A stretch of DNA of 64,000 nt. Origin: Lachnospiraceae bacterium (GTDB lineage: Bacteria; Bacillota; Clostridia; Lachnospirales; Lachnospiraceae). The notes below the pieces were generated by a model. That model was not told where the DNA came from. It worked only from the letters and a program-made list of their open reading frames with translations, and searched no databases. The stretch is from assembly GCA_017468395.1 (NCBI GenBank), contig JAFUIR010000015.1:165967-229966 (forward strand), written 5' to 3'. This document shows positions 26,010 to 35,621 of the stretch, piece after piece; position 1 is the stretch's first letter, and every line of letters starts with the position of its first letter. Position numbers and translations under genes: made by a program.

Positions 26010-26047
26010 ATAAGAAAAGGTCACACACTTCATTATGTGTATGACCT
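26010..26047 (-). terminator. first terminator after the LCP gene
   Basis: AGGTCA-C-ACAC / GTGT-A-TGACCT hairpin (26018-26047) followed by TTTTCTTATTTT on the minus strand, 15 nt after the stop. Confidence 0.7.
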
Positions 26048-26061
26048 CATTTCTTTATTTT

Positions 26062-27162
26062 TTATTCAGGATATTTCATATCCGGCTGATATTTTGCAAC
26101 CTTTTCTCTGATTGTCTGGGAATATGATGCAACGATATCGGATACCTGATAGTCTTCTACACCAAACAGGAACTCATGCAGCCACTGTACATTCTTTTCC
26201 AAATCCAGTGCCAGTACACTGTCGCCTTCGGAACCCATTTTTCCGGTTCCTCTGTATTTTTCATAAGGGAATCCGCCCTCATCCACAATTTCATATTCAG
26301 CGATCTTGGGAACCATTTCTAAAATTTCTTCCGGCTTGATGGATGTATATACATTTCCTGACTCAACAATACTGTTTACCGCATCAACCAACTCTTGAGG
26401 GTCTGCTTTTTTAGCCTGGTCTACGATGGCATTAATCACTTCTCTCTGGCGCTCTGTACGCTGGAAGTCGCTGCCCACATAACGGATACGGCAGTATGCC
26501 ACAGCCTGCAAACCGTCCAAGAGCTGATAACCGGGCTCTTCCACTTTCACATAGTCACAGTCCAAATCCTCGGACATGGTAAGCTGATAGTTATTCAAAT
26601 GTACAATTTCTGCCTTTTCTACTTCAACCCACACACCGCCAAGGGCGTCAATAGCCTCTTTCAGACCTTCAAAACCTACAGCTACGAAGTCTGTAATATT
26701 CAAATCCAAATTCATGTTCAGCATTTCCATAGCCTGTTTTGCACCGCCGAACATATACGCTGAGTTACATTTTTTATATTTATCGATACCATCAATATTC
26801 AAAATTGTATCACGATACACGGATACCAGTTTGATTTCACCGGTGTCCATATTTACAGACGCGATAATAATACTATCACTTCGCGTATTCTTTGTCAGGG
26901 AACCTGCTGTGGAATCCACACCGAAAAGTGCAATATTCCGGTACCCCTTCATTTTTTCAACAACCTGCTCGTTATTAACTACCTGCTCGTTCATCTTGAT
27001 GTCGCCATCACTAAACTCTGCCCTTATTACACCTGTTTTACCAAAATCTTTCAGTATATATAAAGCGCTCAAAAGTCCAATCAGTATTGCTGCCTCTATC
27101 ACAAACAATACTATTTTGGCTACTTTATTTCCAGATTTTTTCTTTTTGTTTTTTCCAGCCAC
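26062..27162 (-). CDS. LytR-CpsA-Psr (LCP) family protein
   Basis: 366 aa. Lys-rich cytoplasmic tail, one membrane segment (~13-35) and an extracellular LCP domain with NIALFGVDSTAG, TRSDSIIIASVN, VSVYRDTILNI and a late RIRYVGSDFQRTERQREVI; these Arg/Asp residues bind the polyprenyl pyrophosphate. The family attaches teichoic acids or other glycopolymers to peptidoglycan. The start is a GTG at 27162 with AAAGGAGG 8 nt upstream. It lies downstream of a two-component system and an unknown membrane protein, which suggests a cell-envelope regulon. Confidence 0.92.
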   Translation of the reverse strand: MAGKNKKKKSGNKVAKIVLFVIEAAILIGLLSALYILKDFGKTGVIRAEFSDGDIKMNEQVVNNEQVVEKMKGYRNIALFGVDSTAGSLTKNTRSDSIIIASVNMDTGEIKLVSVYRDTILNIDGIDKYKKCNSAYMFGGAKQAMEMLNMNLDLNITDFVAVGFEGLKEAIDALGGVWVEVEKAEIVHLNNYQLTMSEDLDCDYVKVEEPGYQLLDGLQAVAYCRIRYVGSDFQRTERQREVINAIVDQAKKADPQELVDAVNSIVESGNVYTSIKPEEILEMVPKIAEYEIVDEGGFPYEKYRGTGKMGSEGDSVLALDLEKNVQWLHEFLFGVEDYQVSDIVASYSQTIREKVAKYQPDMKYPE

Positions 27163-27215
27163 AAAAAAGCCCTCCTTTGTTATTATCCATAACAAAGATA
27201 GGGCATGTTTGTAAC

Positions 27216-28067
27216 TTATTCGTTCTGATTTTGTATCATAGTTGTATCATTTTCATATATCAGACCATAAAAGTCAAAAAGCGACTTGCCGTGGAAATAT
27301 TCCCAAAACACGTCAAAGCCGAAAGTGACCAGATAACCGTCCGGCTGATTGATATTGTTACTCTCATTGGACCATCCCCAGACACCGGCATCTTCAATTT
27401 CAAAAACATATTCATCCCACAACTGCTCTGCATATTCTGCCTCAAAATACTGCATGCACAGGGAAGTAAAACCGGCTTCCCCGCTGTTATCGTGATTGCG
27501 GATCCACGCCTGTGTCATTTCTTTTCCACCTATTTGGCCGTAATATATTTTGTAATTTACCGCATCCACCAGTAATGTAATGTCCCATTTTGCCATGTCG
27601 CTGTACTTGATTTTCCAAAGCGCCATCTCTCCGTACTCCGACACACCACTGCTCAAAATATAATAATCTGCAGACAAACTGCTGGCCTGCTCGTTCAAAT
27701 TCAAATTCTCCATTTCAGGTGGCAGAATACCACATTCCACGGCCCAGTGGATTTCCTGCATGACATTTTCTATCAGTTCCTCGTCATACAACTGGCTTCC
27801 GTCCAGATTCAAGGACAAACTAAGACCCCCTTCATTGGCAAGATTGGTTACAATAGCCGCCCTGTCCTTTACCGACAAATTCAAATTGTTAGATAAAATC
27901 AGGGAATCTCTTGTCACACAATTGACCTTTCCTATGGTCTTTCTGTCTGTATTATATTCGTAAATCTGGGGCATCAAAAAGGCTGTCAAAACAGTGATTC
28001 CCATTAAAGCAAAGCATATGATATAGTTTAAAAACGCACTGAACCGCTCTTCTCTTCTATTTTCCAT
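27216..28067 (-). CDS. membrane-anchored protein of unknown function encoded with a two-component system
   Basis: 283 aa. One N-terminal membrane segment (~15-33) and a ~245-residue extracellular part, acidic and rich in Asn, Tyr and Trp. No family recognised and no catalytic motif seen. Its start overlaps the end of the histidine kinase gene by 11 bp, a coupling that often marks an accessory sensor or inhibitor of the kinase. Gap to the LCP gene is 53 nt. Confidence 0.65.
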   Translation of the reverse strand: MENRREERFSAFLNYIICFALMGITVLTAFLMPQIYEYNTDRKTIGKVNCVTRDSLILSNNLNLSVKDRAAIVTNLANEGGLSLSLNLDGSQLYDEELIENVMQEIHWAVECGILPPEMENLNLNEQASSLSADYYILSSGVSEYGEMALWKIKYSDMAKWDITLLVDAVNYKIYYGQIGGKEMTQAWIRNHDNSGEAGFTSLCMQYFEAEYAEQLWDEYVFEIEDAGVWGWSNESNNINQPDGYLVTFGFDVFWEYFHGKSLFDFYGLIYENDTTMIQNQNE

Positions 28068-29526
28068 TTTTCAGCACCTCTTTATCCTTTTCTGCTCTGC
28101 TTTCCTGCCCCCGTTTTCCTTTGGGGAAGAAAATCTTAATTTCCGTACCCTCACCGGGAACACTTTGAATCTCCCACTTCGCTCCGTGCAGTTCCACAAT
28201 GCGGTTGCAAAGCGTCATTCCAAGACCGGCTCCCCCTTCTTTTCTGGATCTGGATTTATCCACCATGTAAAAGGCTTCCGTAATCCTCTTCACATCTTCG
28301 GGTTTCATACCGCACCCGTTGTCCGACACAGTCATCTCGTAGGTGTTTAAAGAGTTTCTGCCGTACACTTGAATTTTTCCGCCATCAGGCAAAGCCTTTC
28401 TGGCATTATCTATCAGATTTACAACCAAAGATTCCAATAAATCACTTTCTCCGAAAACATAACCTTCTTCCACACTGATTTTCAGTTCCACGTTCCTTTG
28501 TTTCAGGGCAGATTCCACTATTTTTTCCACCACACCGGTCAATTCCGTCACAGACACATCCTTAAAGGGAAAATCCTGTCTTCCAAGCACAATCAGTTCC
28601 AACAGTTTAAAAGACAGGCTTTCCAATCTTTTTCCCTGGGAATAAATGTAATTGGCAGCTTCCATAGTTTCTTCCTGTGACATATCCATGGTTCTGAGCA
28701 TATCGGAATAGCCGATGATAGATGTCAGAGGGGTTTTTAATTCATGGGCAAAAGAAGCCGTAAAGTCTTCCTGTCTTTTGACCGCATCGGTCAATTCATT
28801 CATTTTCTCCGTCAATTTGTCTGCCATTTGATTAAAGTCCCGTGAGAGCATGCCGATTTCATCTTCTGCGCTTTCATCTGCCCGGATTTGATAATTTCCT
28901 TTTGCAAAACGTCTGGTTGACTCGGAAAGGTTCACTATAGACTTGGTAAGCAAATGGGACAAAATGAAAATAATTACAGAGGACAAGGCAAGCAGCACAA
29001 GCATTACTATGCGGTATCTGTCAGAAAACTCATCTCTCTCCTCGTAGATGTCCGTAATGTCCTTTGCCGACTCCAAATAGAACGTCCGGTTTCCCACCTG
29101 TGAACGGCACATGAAATAAAGAACCCACGCCTCCTCGGAAGCCACCACCTCATAGCCGCAGTTTTTTTCCATGGTAAGGGTTCCCATTATTCCGTTCGCT
29201 AACTGTTCGGTTCCCGGATCCTTGCTGGTATACAGAACATATCCACGATCATCGAAAATTGTATAAATATAGTCATTCTGCTTCAGATTATCAATAATCC
29301 CTTTGGCCATTTGAATCAGAATTTCTTCTCTCTGATAACTGGCCGGCAGGGAATTCATGTTCATTTCAAAGGCGTACTGGAACAGTTCATTTTCACGCTC
29401 ACCCTCTTCCAGTTCCTTGGCATAAGAATTCTGGAAAGTATGGGAAATAGCCCACATGCCAAAAATACTGAACACCACTGTGATTAATACTGTAAATGCA
29501 AAAAAGATTTTCCAGAAAAATTTCAT
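28057..29526 (-). CDS. sensor histidine kinase
   Basis: 489 aa. Membrane segment ~5-28, extracellular sensor ~30-165, second membrane segment ~173-193, HAMP ~195-250, then HisKA with the phospho-His in FAHELKTPLTSIIGY (~265), and HATPase_c with NLIDNARKA, VSDNGCGM and GAGLGMTLCNRI. It autophosphorylates and passes phosphate to the response regulator encoded 3 nt upstream. Stimulus unknown; the operon with LCP points to cell-envelope state. Confidence 0.95.
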   Translation of the reverse strand: MKFFWKIFFAFTVLITVVFSIFGMWAISHTFQNSYAKELEEGERENELFQYAFEMNMNSLPASYQREEILIQMAKGIIDNLKQNDYIYTIFDDRGYVLYTSKDPGTEQLANGIMGTLTMEKNCGYEVVASEEAWVLYFMCRSQVGNRTFYLESAKDITDIYEERDEFSDRYRIVMLVLLALSSVIIFILSHLLTKSIVNLSESTRRFAKGNYQIRADESAEDEIGMLSRDFNQMADKLTEKMNELTDAVKRQEDFTASFAHELKTPLTSIIGYSDMLRTMDMSQEETMEAANYIYSQGKRLESLSFKLLELIVLGRQDFPFKDVSVTELTGVVEKIVESALKQRNVELKISVEEGYVFGESDLLESLVVNLIDNARKALPDGGKIQVYGRNSLNTYEMTVSDNGCGMKPEDVKRITEAFYMVDKSRSRKEGGAGLGMTLCNRIVELHGAKWEIQSVPGEGTEIKIFFPKGKRGQESRAEKDKEVLKNGK

Positions 29527-29529
29527 TTT

Positions 29530-30195
29530 TTACTCGTTATCTCCCACGTTCAGTCTGTAACCGACTTTGTAAACTGCAACAATCTTATCTTCCCAATGAA
29601 GTTTTTTCTTCAGCCTCTGCACATGGATATCCACAGTACGGCTTTCACCCATATACTCACTTTCCCACACGTTTTCATAAATGGTATCGCGGTATAATGC
29701 CACATTTTTATTGCGGATAAAGAGCAAAAGAAGTTCGTATTCTTTCAAGGTTAAAGTCACGGGACTTCCGTTTTGCATAACAGTTCTGGACTGCACGTCC
29801 ACTTCAATATCCAGCACCCGCAGCACTTTTTCCGTCTTATGATACCGTCTCAGCACCGTCTCCACCCTTGCCAAAAGTTCCACTATTTCAAACGGCTTCG
29901 CAAGATAATCGTCTGCTCCAAGGCGCAGTCCCTTAACCTTATTTTCCACCGAACCCATGGCTGTAATAAAAATTACGGGCATATCCATGCTTTTTGCATA
30001 CTCAAGCAATTCATAACCGCCTATCCCCGGCAGCATAATGTCCAAAAGCACCAAATCAAATTTCCCCTCTGACATCATATCGGCAGCACTTTGACCGTCA
30101 AAGGCACATTTGCACTGATACCCCGCCTTAGTAAGATTCATTCGTATTAAATTTGAAATCGGCTCCTCATCTTCCACTATTAATATTTTCGCCAT
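29530..30195 (-). CDS. OmpR/PhoB family response regulator
   Basis: 221 aa. REC domain with acidic pair EDEE, phospho-acceptor Asp in LVLLDIMLPGIGG, Thr in FITAMG and Lys in YLAKPFE, then a winged-helix DNA-binding domain ending SRTVDIHVQRLKKKLHWEDKIVAVYKVGYR. First gene of the unit with the kinase, the unknown membrane protein and LCP. GGAGGATAACT precedes the ATG. Confidence 0.96.
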   Translation of the reverse strand: MAKILIVEDEEPISNLIRMNLTKAGYQCKCAFDGQSAADMMSEGKFDLVLLDIMLPGIGGYELLEYAKSMDMPVIFITAMGSVENKVKGLRLGADDYLAKPFEIVELLARVETVLRRYHKTEKVLRVLDIEVDVQSRTVMQNGSPVTLTLKEYELLLLFIRNKNVALYRDTIYENVWESEYMGESRTVDIHVQRLKKKLHWEDKIVAVYKVGYRLNVGDNE

Positions 30196-30213
30196 AGTTA
30201 TCCTCCAATAATC

Positions 30214-31188
30214 CTAAAGTACAGAAAGAATTAACATTTCCACGCTCATCACATCGTTTACTTTTCCCGTTTTTACCGCTTCCTCGGCCTCCACGCATTT
30301 TTCCACGGCCGCTTTTAACTGTGCTGTTTTAAACCGGCTGGCCTGGGTCACGATTTTCCCCGCCACATAGGGATGCAAACCAATTTTTGCCCCGATAGTT
30401 TTGTTGTCAAATCCTTTGTTTTTCAGTTCTTTTGCCTGAAGCAGTTGATTGCACTGTTTGGCAATGAGAAACAGAATACGCAGTGGCGGTTCTTTCAGAG
30501 TCAAAAGTTCATAATAAAGTTCCAAGGCTTTCTTTTGCTTTTTCTCTGCAATAGCCTCAATCATATCAAAAATGTGACTGCTGACGCGCGTTGTGCAAAT
30601 ATCATCCACATCCTGCGCCGTTACCACATTTCTTCCCATGCAATAACAAATCAGTTTTTCCAGTTCCCCCCGGATATTTTCCATATCAGAGCCTGTTTTC
30701 GCCAAAAAGTAATCTGCCGTATTTTCGGAAATATTCATATTTTCTTTTTTCAATATTCCGGCAATCCAGCGTTTCAGCATGTTTTCATCCTGCATACCAA
30801 ATTCCGTAACACAGCCCTTTGCCTGCACAGCCTTATACAGTTTACACCGTTTGTCCACTTCCGCTTCCACAAAAACGAAACTGACCGTGGGCGCAGGCTC
30901 CGCTAAATATTCCGCCAGTTTGTCTCCGCCGGATTTGAAAAGACCGCTGTTTTCTATAACAATCACCCTGCGCTGTGCCAGAAAAGGCATGGTTTCCGCC
31001 AAGTCGATGACTTCTCCCACATTAATGTCTTTTCCCTCAAAATAGTGGGAATTCATGGTGTCGCCATCCGCAATCATTGCCGCCTGCAATTTATCTTTAT
31101 ACTGCTTGCGCAGATAAGCCTCCTCGCCGTAAAGCAAATAAATCTGATTCAACTGTCCTGTTTTGATATCTTCATTGATACGTTGCAT
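30214..31188 (-). CDS. holA: DNA polymerase III subunit delta
   Basis: 324 aa, usual HolA length. It begins with LNQIYLLYGEEAYLRKQYKDKL (the Walker-like degenerate site of delta) and has GRNVVTAQDVDDICT and PPLRILFLIAKQCNQLLQAKEL in the C-terminal domain. It opens the beta clamp within the clamp loader. 18 nt before the response regulator gene on the same strand. Confidence 0.93.
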   Translation of the reverse strand: MQRINEDIKTGQLNQIYLLYGEEAYLRKQYKDKLQAAMIADGDTMNSHYFEGKDINVGEVIDLAETMPFLAQRRVIVIENSGLFKSGGDKLAEYLAEPAPTVSFVFVEAEVDKRCKLYKAVQAKGCVTEFGMQDENMLKRWIAGILKKENMNISENTADYFLAKTGSDMENIRGELEKLICYCMGRNVVTAQDVDDICTTRVSSHIFDMIEAIAEKKQKKALELYYELLTLKEPPLRILFLIAKQCNQLLQAKELKNKGFDNKTIGAKIGLHPYVAGKIVTQASRFKTAQLKAAVEKCVEAEEAVKTGKVNDVMSVEMLILSVL

Positions 31189-31250
31189 TTTTCACCTGTC
31201 CCAACTACCCTTACACCATGTATTTTCATCATACCTTTTTTCAATCTAAT

Positions 31251-32078
31251 TTACAAGATGGGAAATACCTCTCCACGCTCTCCACATAATACTTTTTTGA
31301 TAAGTCCGTCCAATGCCCTCATATTTAACGGACTCTTCTTTGTCTCATGAGTAATAAATAAATTCACACCCGGATATATGCCATTTTTCTCATATGTATT
31401 TAACTTGAGTATTGCGCTCTCCACATAATTAATATCATCCATCAACCCCAAATGCTCCAAGTACACTTCTTCACGCTCCGGCATTTTCAAAATTGTAAAA
31501 TCAGGGTAGATTGTGATATTTCCGCCCAAAACAATGGGATATTCGTATCGGTAGGGTATTCCCAAAGCATATAACTTATCTGCAATTATTTTTTCCGATT
31601 TAGATCTAACGCTCTCTCCTCTTTCCGTAATAATTTTTTTCGTCTCATCCCCAAAGACCTTACCTACATATTCCACTTCCTGCCACCGCTTCACAAATTC
31701 AACGTCCGAGAGAATTGCATCGCAAATCAACTCTCTTCTGTATGAACCACATTTTTGATATATTGTTCTCAAATCAGTTTTGTCATATAATTTTATAAAT
31801 TTTTCAATCGCAGATATCCGCTTTTGTGCCATCTTCAAAACTTGAATGTCATAATCTTTTTGGGCAAGTTGATGGGCTATTTTTATATCTTTTTTCTTAA
31901 TATATTTTCCATTTCCCTTACTTGAACCCTCCTCTTTTAAATAATACTCAGTACCTCTATTCTTTTTAGAAATACGCAAAGTTCCCTGCGGTGCGCTTTT
32001 GATTCTATCACTAGTATGCTTAACTATTTTTTCAAGTTTGTATATTTCTTCTCTTAATAAGACGTTTATATTTTTCAT
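31251..32078 (-). CDS. predicted PD-(D/E)XK nuclease-like protein
   Basis: 275 aa. The N-terminal ~130 residues are charged and helical, probably coiled coil (LLREEIYKLEKIVKHTSDRI). From ~145 on there is a nuclease-like core: VRSKSEKIIADKLYALGIPY, then PDFTIL (Asp), then EEVYLEHLG (Glu) and a late helical part. These fit a PD-(D/E)XK fold, though the usual Lys after the Glu is not seen. Start at 32078 (GGAGGATAAA upstream). It lies between holA and the hairpin-repeat array. Whether it is active is unknown. Confidence 0.6.
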   Translation of the reverse strand: MKNINVLLREEIYKLEKIVKHTSDRIKSAPQGTLRISKKNRGTEYYLKEEGSSKGNGKYIKKKDIKIAHQLAQKDYDIQVLKMAQKRISAIEKFIKLYDKTDLRTIYQKCGSYRRELICDAILSDVEFVKRWQEVEYVGKVFGDETKKIITERGESVRSKSEKIIADKLYALGIPYRYEYPIVLGGNITIYPDFTILKMPEREEVYLEHLGLMDDINYVESAILKLNTYEKNGIYPGVNLFITHETKKSPLNMRALDGLIKKVLCGERGEVFPIL

Positions 32079-32139
32079 TTTATCCTCCATTCATAATTCA
32101 AACTTTATATTCCGATTTTTTGCTTATTTTTCGCATATA

Positions 32140-32352
32140 AGTCGGAAATTTTTTGCACATTTTCCGACTAAACCTGCCTTTCTTTTGTTTAGTCGGAATT
32201 TTCTCTGTTCTTTTCCCGACTAAATCCAATTTCCCTCTGTTTAGTCGGAATTTCCCCTGCTCTTTTCCCGACTAAATCCAATTTCCCTCTGTTTAGTCGG
32301 AATTCCCCCTACTCTTTTCCCGACTAAACTCAAATCCCTGTTTTCTCAGTCG
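32140..32352. repeat. tandem 52-bp hairpin repeat array
   Basis: Three units start exactly 52 bp apart at 32188, 32240 and 32292, preceded by a diverged unit at ~32140 and trailed by a partial one that enters the comEC stop region. Each unit contains TTTAGTCGGAA and TTCCCGACTAAA, so every unit folds into a hairpin, joined by TCCAATTTCCCTCTG. No protein is encoded. The array separates comEC from the nuclease-like gene. It may be an RNA-level structure, a terminator array or a replication-slippage repeat. Confidence 0.85.
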
Positions 32353-34631
32353 GACTCCACGCAAAACCTTCGCACCACCACGCTTTTTCCATTCTCCACC
32401 GTCACTGCTCCGCACTCCGGCGTAGTGAACACCACGCTTCCTACGCCCCAAAGCCGTTCCAGCGTCTGCGCATGTGGATGACCGTAAGAATTATCTGCCC
32501 CGCAGGATATGACCGCCACTTTGGGACTGACCTGCTCCAAAAATTTCTCCGAAGTGGAATACTTGGACCCATGGTGTGCCACTTTCAAAACCGTCACCTC
32601 GCCAATTCCCCGCTCCGTTAACTGTTTCATCAGCATATCTTCTCCGGTTCCTTCCACATCTCCGGTCAGCAGTACCGAAAAATCCCCTTGTTCCAAATAC
32701 AGCACCTGGGAATAGGAATTGCTTTCAAGTCCTGAAATCTCCGCCGGCGGGTGCAAACAAAGAAAGCGCGCTGCCCCATCCTGCCACTCCATGCCTGCGG
32801 ACAAATACCCCACAGGTATACCATACTGCTCTGCCAGTGCTTCCAATGCTGCGAAATCCTCATCCTTGTCCCCGGCTGCAATGTCCGGCAAAACCAGCCG
32901 TTTAATGCGCCTACCGTAACCTTCCTCCAAAAGTCCTGCCAGACCACTAAAGTGATCCTCGTCCGGATGAGTAATAAAAACTGCTTCAATCTCCCGCACT
33001 CCCTGACACTTCAAAAACGGAGCCAGTGTATACTTTCCCACTTCACTTTTGCTACTGCTGCCACAGTCCACCAAATAAGTTTTTCCCCTTTCTGTGCGGA
33101 TGCAAATTCCATCTCCCTGTCCCACATCCAAAAAAGTAATCTGAAAATTCTCCGGAACCCTTGCGCAAATCACAAAAACTGCTACAACCAATAATACTTT
33201 TCTCAAATCAAGCCATCGCAAATACTTTTCTTTTTTCTGCCAAATCCCCTTTTGCATAATTCCCCGCACTAAAATCACAAAAAGTATCATCTGCCACATT
33301 TTCGGTCTGCCCAAAATCCATGTGTGCCCAGGCAGTTTTTCGCTTCCCCTGCACAACGTTTCATACAACCACAAAATCCCTTCTACGCACAGCGCAGGCG
33401 CTTTCAGCCAGCCGCCGGCCGGAATTATCAAAAGCCCAATCCCCAAATACATAAGTACTGTCATAAGGGGAATCACCACAAGATTCAGCAAAACACTATA
33501 CACCGGCACTTCGTAGAAGTACCAAAGGGTCACCGGCAAATTTGCCACCGTTACCGAAAAACTCACCCAAAAACTTTTACACAGCCACTCTTTTGCCCCG
33601 TAAATACGCTTTTTCCAGCCCTCCCTGTACACTAACGCACCCTCTCGCTTCTCCTTTCTTCCCCGCTCCAGCGCCGGATACAAAAGTCCAATGCCGAACA
33701 AAGAAGAAAAGGACAGCAAAAATCCACTGTGGAACAAATAAAGCGGCTGTCCCAAAACCATAAACAGCATCAGCACCCCAAGAGCTGTCAGCATATCATA
33801 ACTACGCCCCAATATTTCAGCCACCATACGGATTAAAAACATACCTATGGCCCGCAGGGCGGATACCCCCGCTCCCACCAGTTCTCCATAAGCCAAAATT
33901 CCTATTATGCAGACCGGCGCCGCCAGCCATATGGGAACCCCTGTTTTCCTAAGCCCACCATAAAGCCCCATGCCCAAAAGTGAAATGTGTAGCCCCGATA
34001 TGGCCAAAATATGGGCAATTCCATTTTCCTGATAAAGTCCTTTTACCTCTTCATCCAAAGCTCTTTTATTTCCAAGCAGCATCGTCTTTAACACCGAGGC
34101 ATACCGCTCCTCAAGCACATAGTCCAGCCGCGCTTCCCCAAGCATGCGCACTTTCTGCAAAAACTCTTTTGCCCTGCTGTAACTTGCACTCTCCCAAAGA
34201 ATCTCTGCGCTTTTCACGCAAAAATCAATTCCTACCGACCTGTAATAAAGCCTGCTGTCAAATTCCCCCGGATTGGTAGGGCGTCGGAAATCTTCCGGTT
34301 TTCCGCACAGCAAAACAAAACTTCCGCTCCTTAACTTACACTGATTTGGAAGGACATAACACATTATTTGATTCCACTTATTGTCTCTTGAAATTTTCTG
34401 CCCGGACTTAAGGGCAGTTTCTGAATCGAAAACAGATACATCAGATAAATATAAAATGAATTGTTCTTTCCCGTAAAATATGCGGCTTTCTTTCCGGTCT
34501 ATCCGCCCGTATAGGAAAACTTTCTCCCCCTCTGCCGGCGCAGCGGCAGGCAGAGCAGGAGGAAATATAAAATAATAAATTCCGATTATACAGACAATTG
34601 CCAGACAAGCCGCCAAAAGCGGTCTTTTCAT
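32346..34631 (-). CDS. comEC: ComEC/Rec2 competence DNA-uptake channel
   Basis: 761 aa, full length. N-terminal DUF4131-type domain (~30-180), the competence membrane domain (~200-480, with ENGIAHILAISGLHISLLGM) and a C-terminal metallo-beta-lactamase domain (~505-755) with FLDVGQGDGICIRT, THPDEDHFSG and KVAHHGSKYS. In the family it forms the channel for single-stranded DNA and the beta-lactamase domain may degrade the other strand. All three parts and the metal ligands are intact. Six nt after the lipoprotein gene. Confidence 0.96.
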   Translation of the reverse strand: MKRPLLAACLAIVCIIGIYYFIFPPALPAAAPAEGEKVFLYGRIDRKESRIFYGKEQFILYLSDVSVFDSETALKSGQKISRDNKWNQIMCYVLPNQCKLRSGSFVLLCGKPEDFRRPTNPGEFDSRLYYRSVGIDFCVKSAEILWESASYSRAKEFLQKVRMLGEARLDYVLEERYASVLKTMLLGNKRALDEEVKGLYQENGIAHILAISGLHISLLGMGLYGGLRKTGVPIWLAAPVCIIGILAYGELVGAGVSALRAIGMFLIRMVAEILGRSYDMLTALGVLMLFMVLGQPLYLFHSGFLLSFSSLFGIGLLYPALERGRKEKREGALVYREGWKKRIYGAKEWLCKSFWVSFSVTVANLPVTLWYFYEVPVYSVLLNLVVIPLMTVLMYLGIGLLIIPAGGWLKAPALCVEGILWLYETLCRGSEKLPGHTWILGRPKMWQMILFVILVRGIMQKGIWQKKEKYLRWLDLRKVLLVVAVFVICARVPENFQITFLDVGQGDGICIRTERGKTYLVDCGSSSKSEVGKYTLAPFLKCQGVREIEAVFITHPDEDHFSGLAGLLEEGYGRRIKRLVLPDIAAGDKDEDFAALEALAEQYGIPVGYLSAGMEWQDGAARFLCLHPPAEISGLESNSYSQVLYLEQGDFSVLLTGDVEGTGEDMLMKQLTERGIGEVTVLKVAHHGSKYSTSEKFLEQVSPKVAVISCGADNSYGHPHAQTLERLWGVGSVVFTTPECGAVTVENGKSVVVRRFCVESD

Positions 34632-34637
34632 TGTCTC

Positions 34638-35567
34638 TTACTCCTCTTTCACAATCAAATCCAAATTTCTTTCAAAAATGGTTGTTAAACTGTACTTCTC
34701 CATGTACATCACATTGGTTTCTCCATTAATGGAAATTTGCACTTTATTGACACCGGAAAGTTCCGTCAAAGAATTGACCAGGGAATAAAGTGCTACTTCC
34801 GGTGTTACGCTGTAGGCCGGTGTTAAGAAGGTCTGGTCAAAGTTTACATAACAAATCCCATCTTTTACTGCCACACTGATAATCTTCGTATCACTGTTTA
34901 GGGTGGGATAACCCCCGCTCTCCGCCGGCGCAATTCCTGCCAAAATCTGCTCCACCACCAATTTTTCCATGGAAATATTCGTGTTATAATCCAATGTCCG
35001 GTTTAAAGTAACCAGTTCATTTCCTGCTTCATTGGCAAAATAAAGTTTCAGCCTTACTTTCTCGTTGGTGTTAATCTCACTTCCCGCATTATCAATAAAT
35101 TGGTCTGCGGACATCAGCCCGATCACATTTCCCAAATTATCATGAAGAGGTGCCCCTGCCACTGTGACAGACACATAAGACACCTCCGGCAACTGGGTAA
35201 AACTTCTCACAAGGGCCGCCCGTACCAGTACTTCCGTTGTGGGTTTCAGTTCCTTATACTTCTCGTCCACATCCAAAACCAGCCCGCCATTTTCCAGCCG
35301 GTATTCATTTAGGGAAAATCCCATGGCCAAAGGCGGTTTATACTCCAGTTTTTCAGGCACGGTGGACAACTGCGCCACAATTTCGGCTAACTGTTCCTGC
35401 ACATCTTTTGCCTGTAAAACATGCTCCTGCATAACTACTTTCGTCTCTGCACTTCCCACATAATACAGTTTAATTACATGTTCGTCATCCTTTTGCTCTT
35501 CCCCGCCGCACGCCATGCAAAACAGCAACAGGAAACAAAGTATGACAGACAATAGTCTTTTTTTCAT
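34638..35567 (-). CDS. GerMN-domain lipoprotein
   Basis: 309 aa. Lipoprotein signal with LLLFCMAC near residue 20 (Cys acylation), then two GerMN-like repeats (~60-160 and ~175-290) with LVLDVDEKY, VRAALVRSFTQLPEV and VNFDQTFL, LYSLVNSLTELSGVNKVQIS. GerMN occurs in the spore-germination/sporulation protein GerM and in LpqB, the lipoprotein partner of the MtrB kinase in Actinobacteria. It is encoded directly after a histidine kinase, as LpqB is. The ATG at 35567 is used, with a TTG two codons upstream as the alternative. Confidence 0.88.
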   Translation of the reverse strand: MKKRLLSVILCFLLLFCMACGGEEQKDDEHVIKLYYVGSAETKVVMQEHVLQAKDVQEQLAEIVAQLSTVPEKLEYKPPLAMGFSLNEYRLENGGLVLDVDEKYKELKPTTEVLVRAALVRSFTQLPEVSYVSVTVAGAPLHDNLGNVIGLMSADQFIDNAGSEINTNEKVRLKLYFANEAGNELVTLNRTLDYNTNISMEKLVVEQILAGIAPAESGGYPTLNSDTKIISVAVKDGICYVNFDQTFLTPAYSVTPEVALYSLVNSLTELSGVNKVQISINGETNVMYMEKYSLTTIFERNLDLIVKEE

Positions 35568-35621
35568 ATCCAATCATCCTTTCGCCATTTTAGCTATCCA
35601 CGGCTTTGGCAGGGCAGCGCC

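Noticed and set aside
32140-32340. CRISPR array
   Set aside because: Units are 52 bp with nearly identical 'spacers' and internal hairpins; there are no unique spacers and no cas genes.
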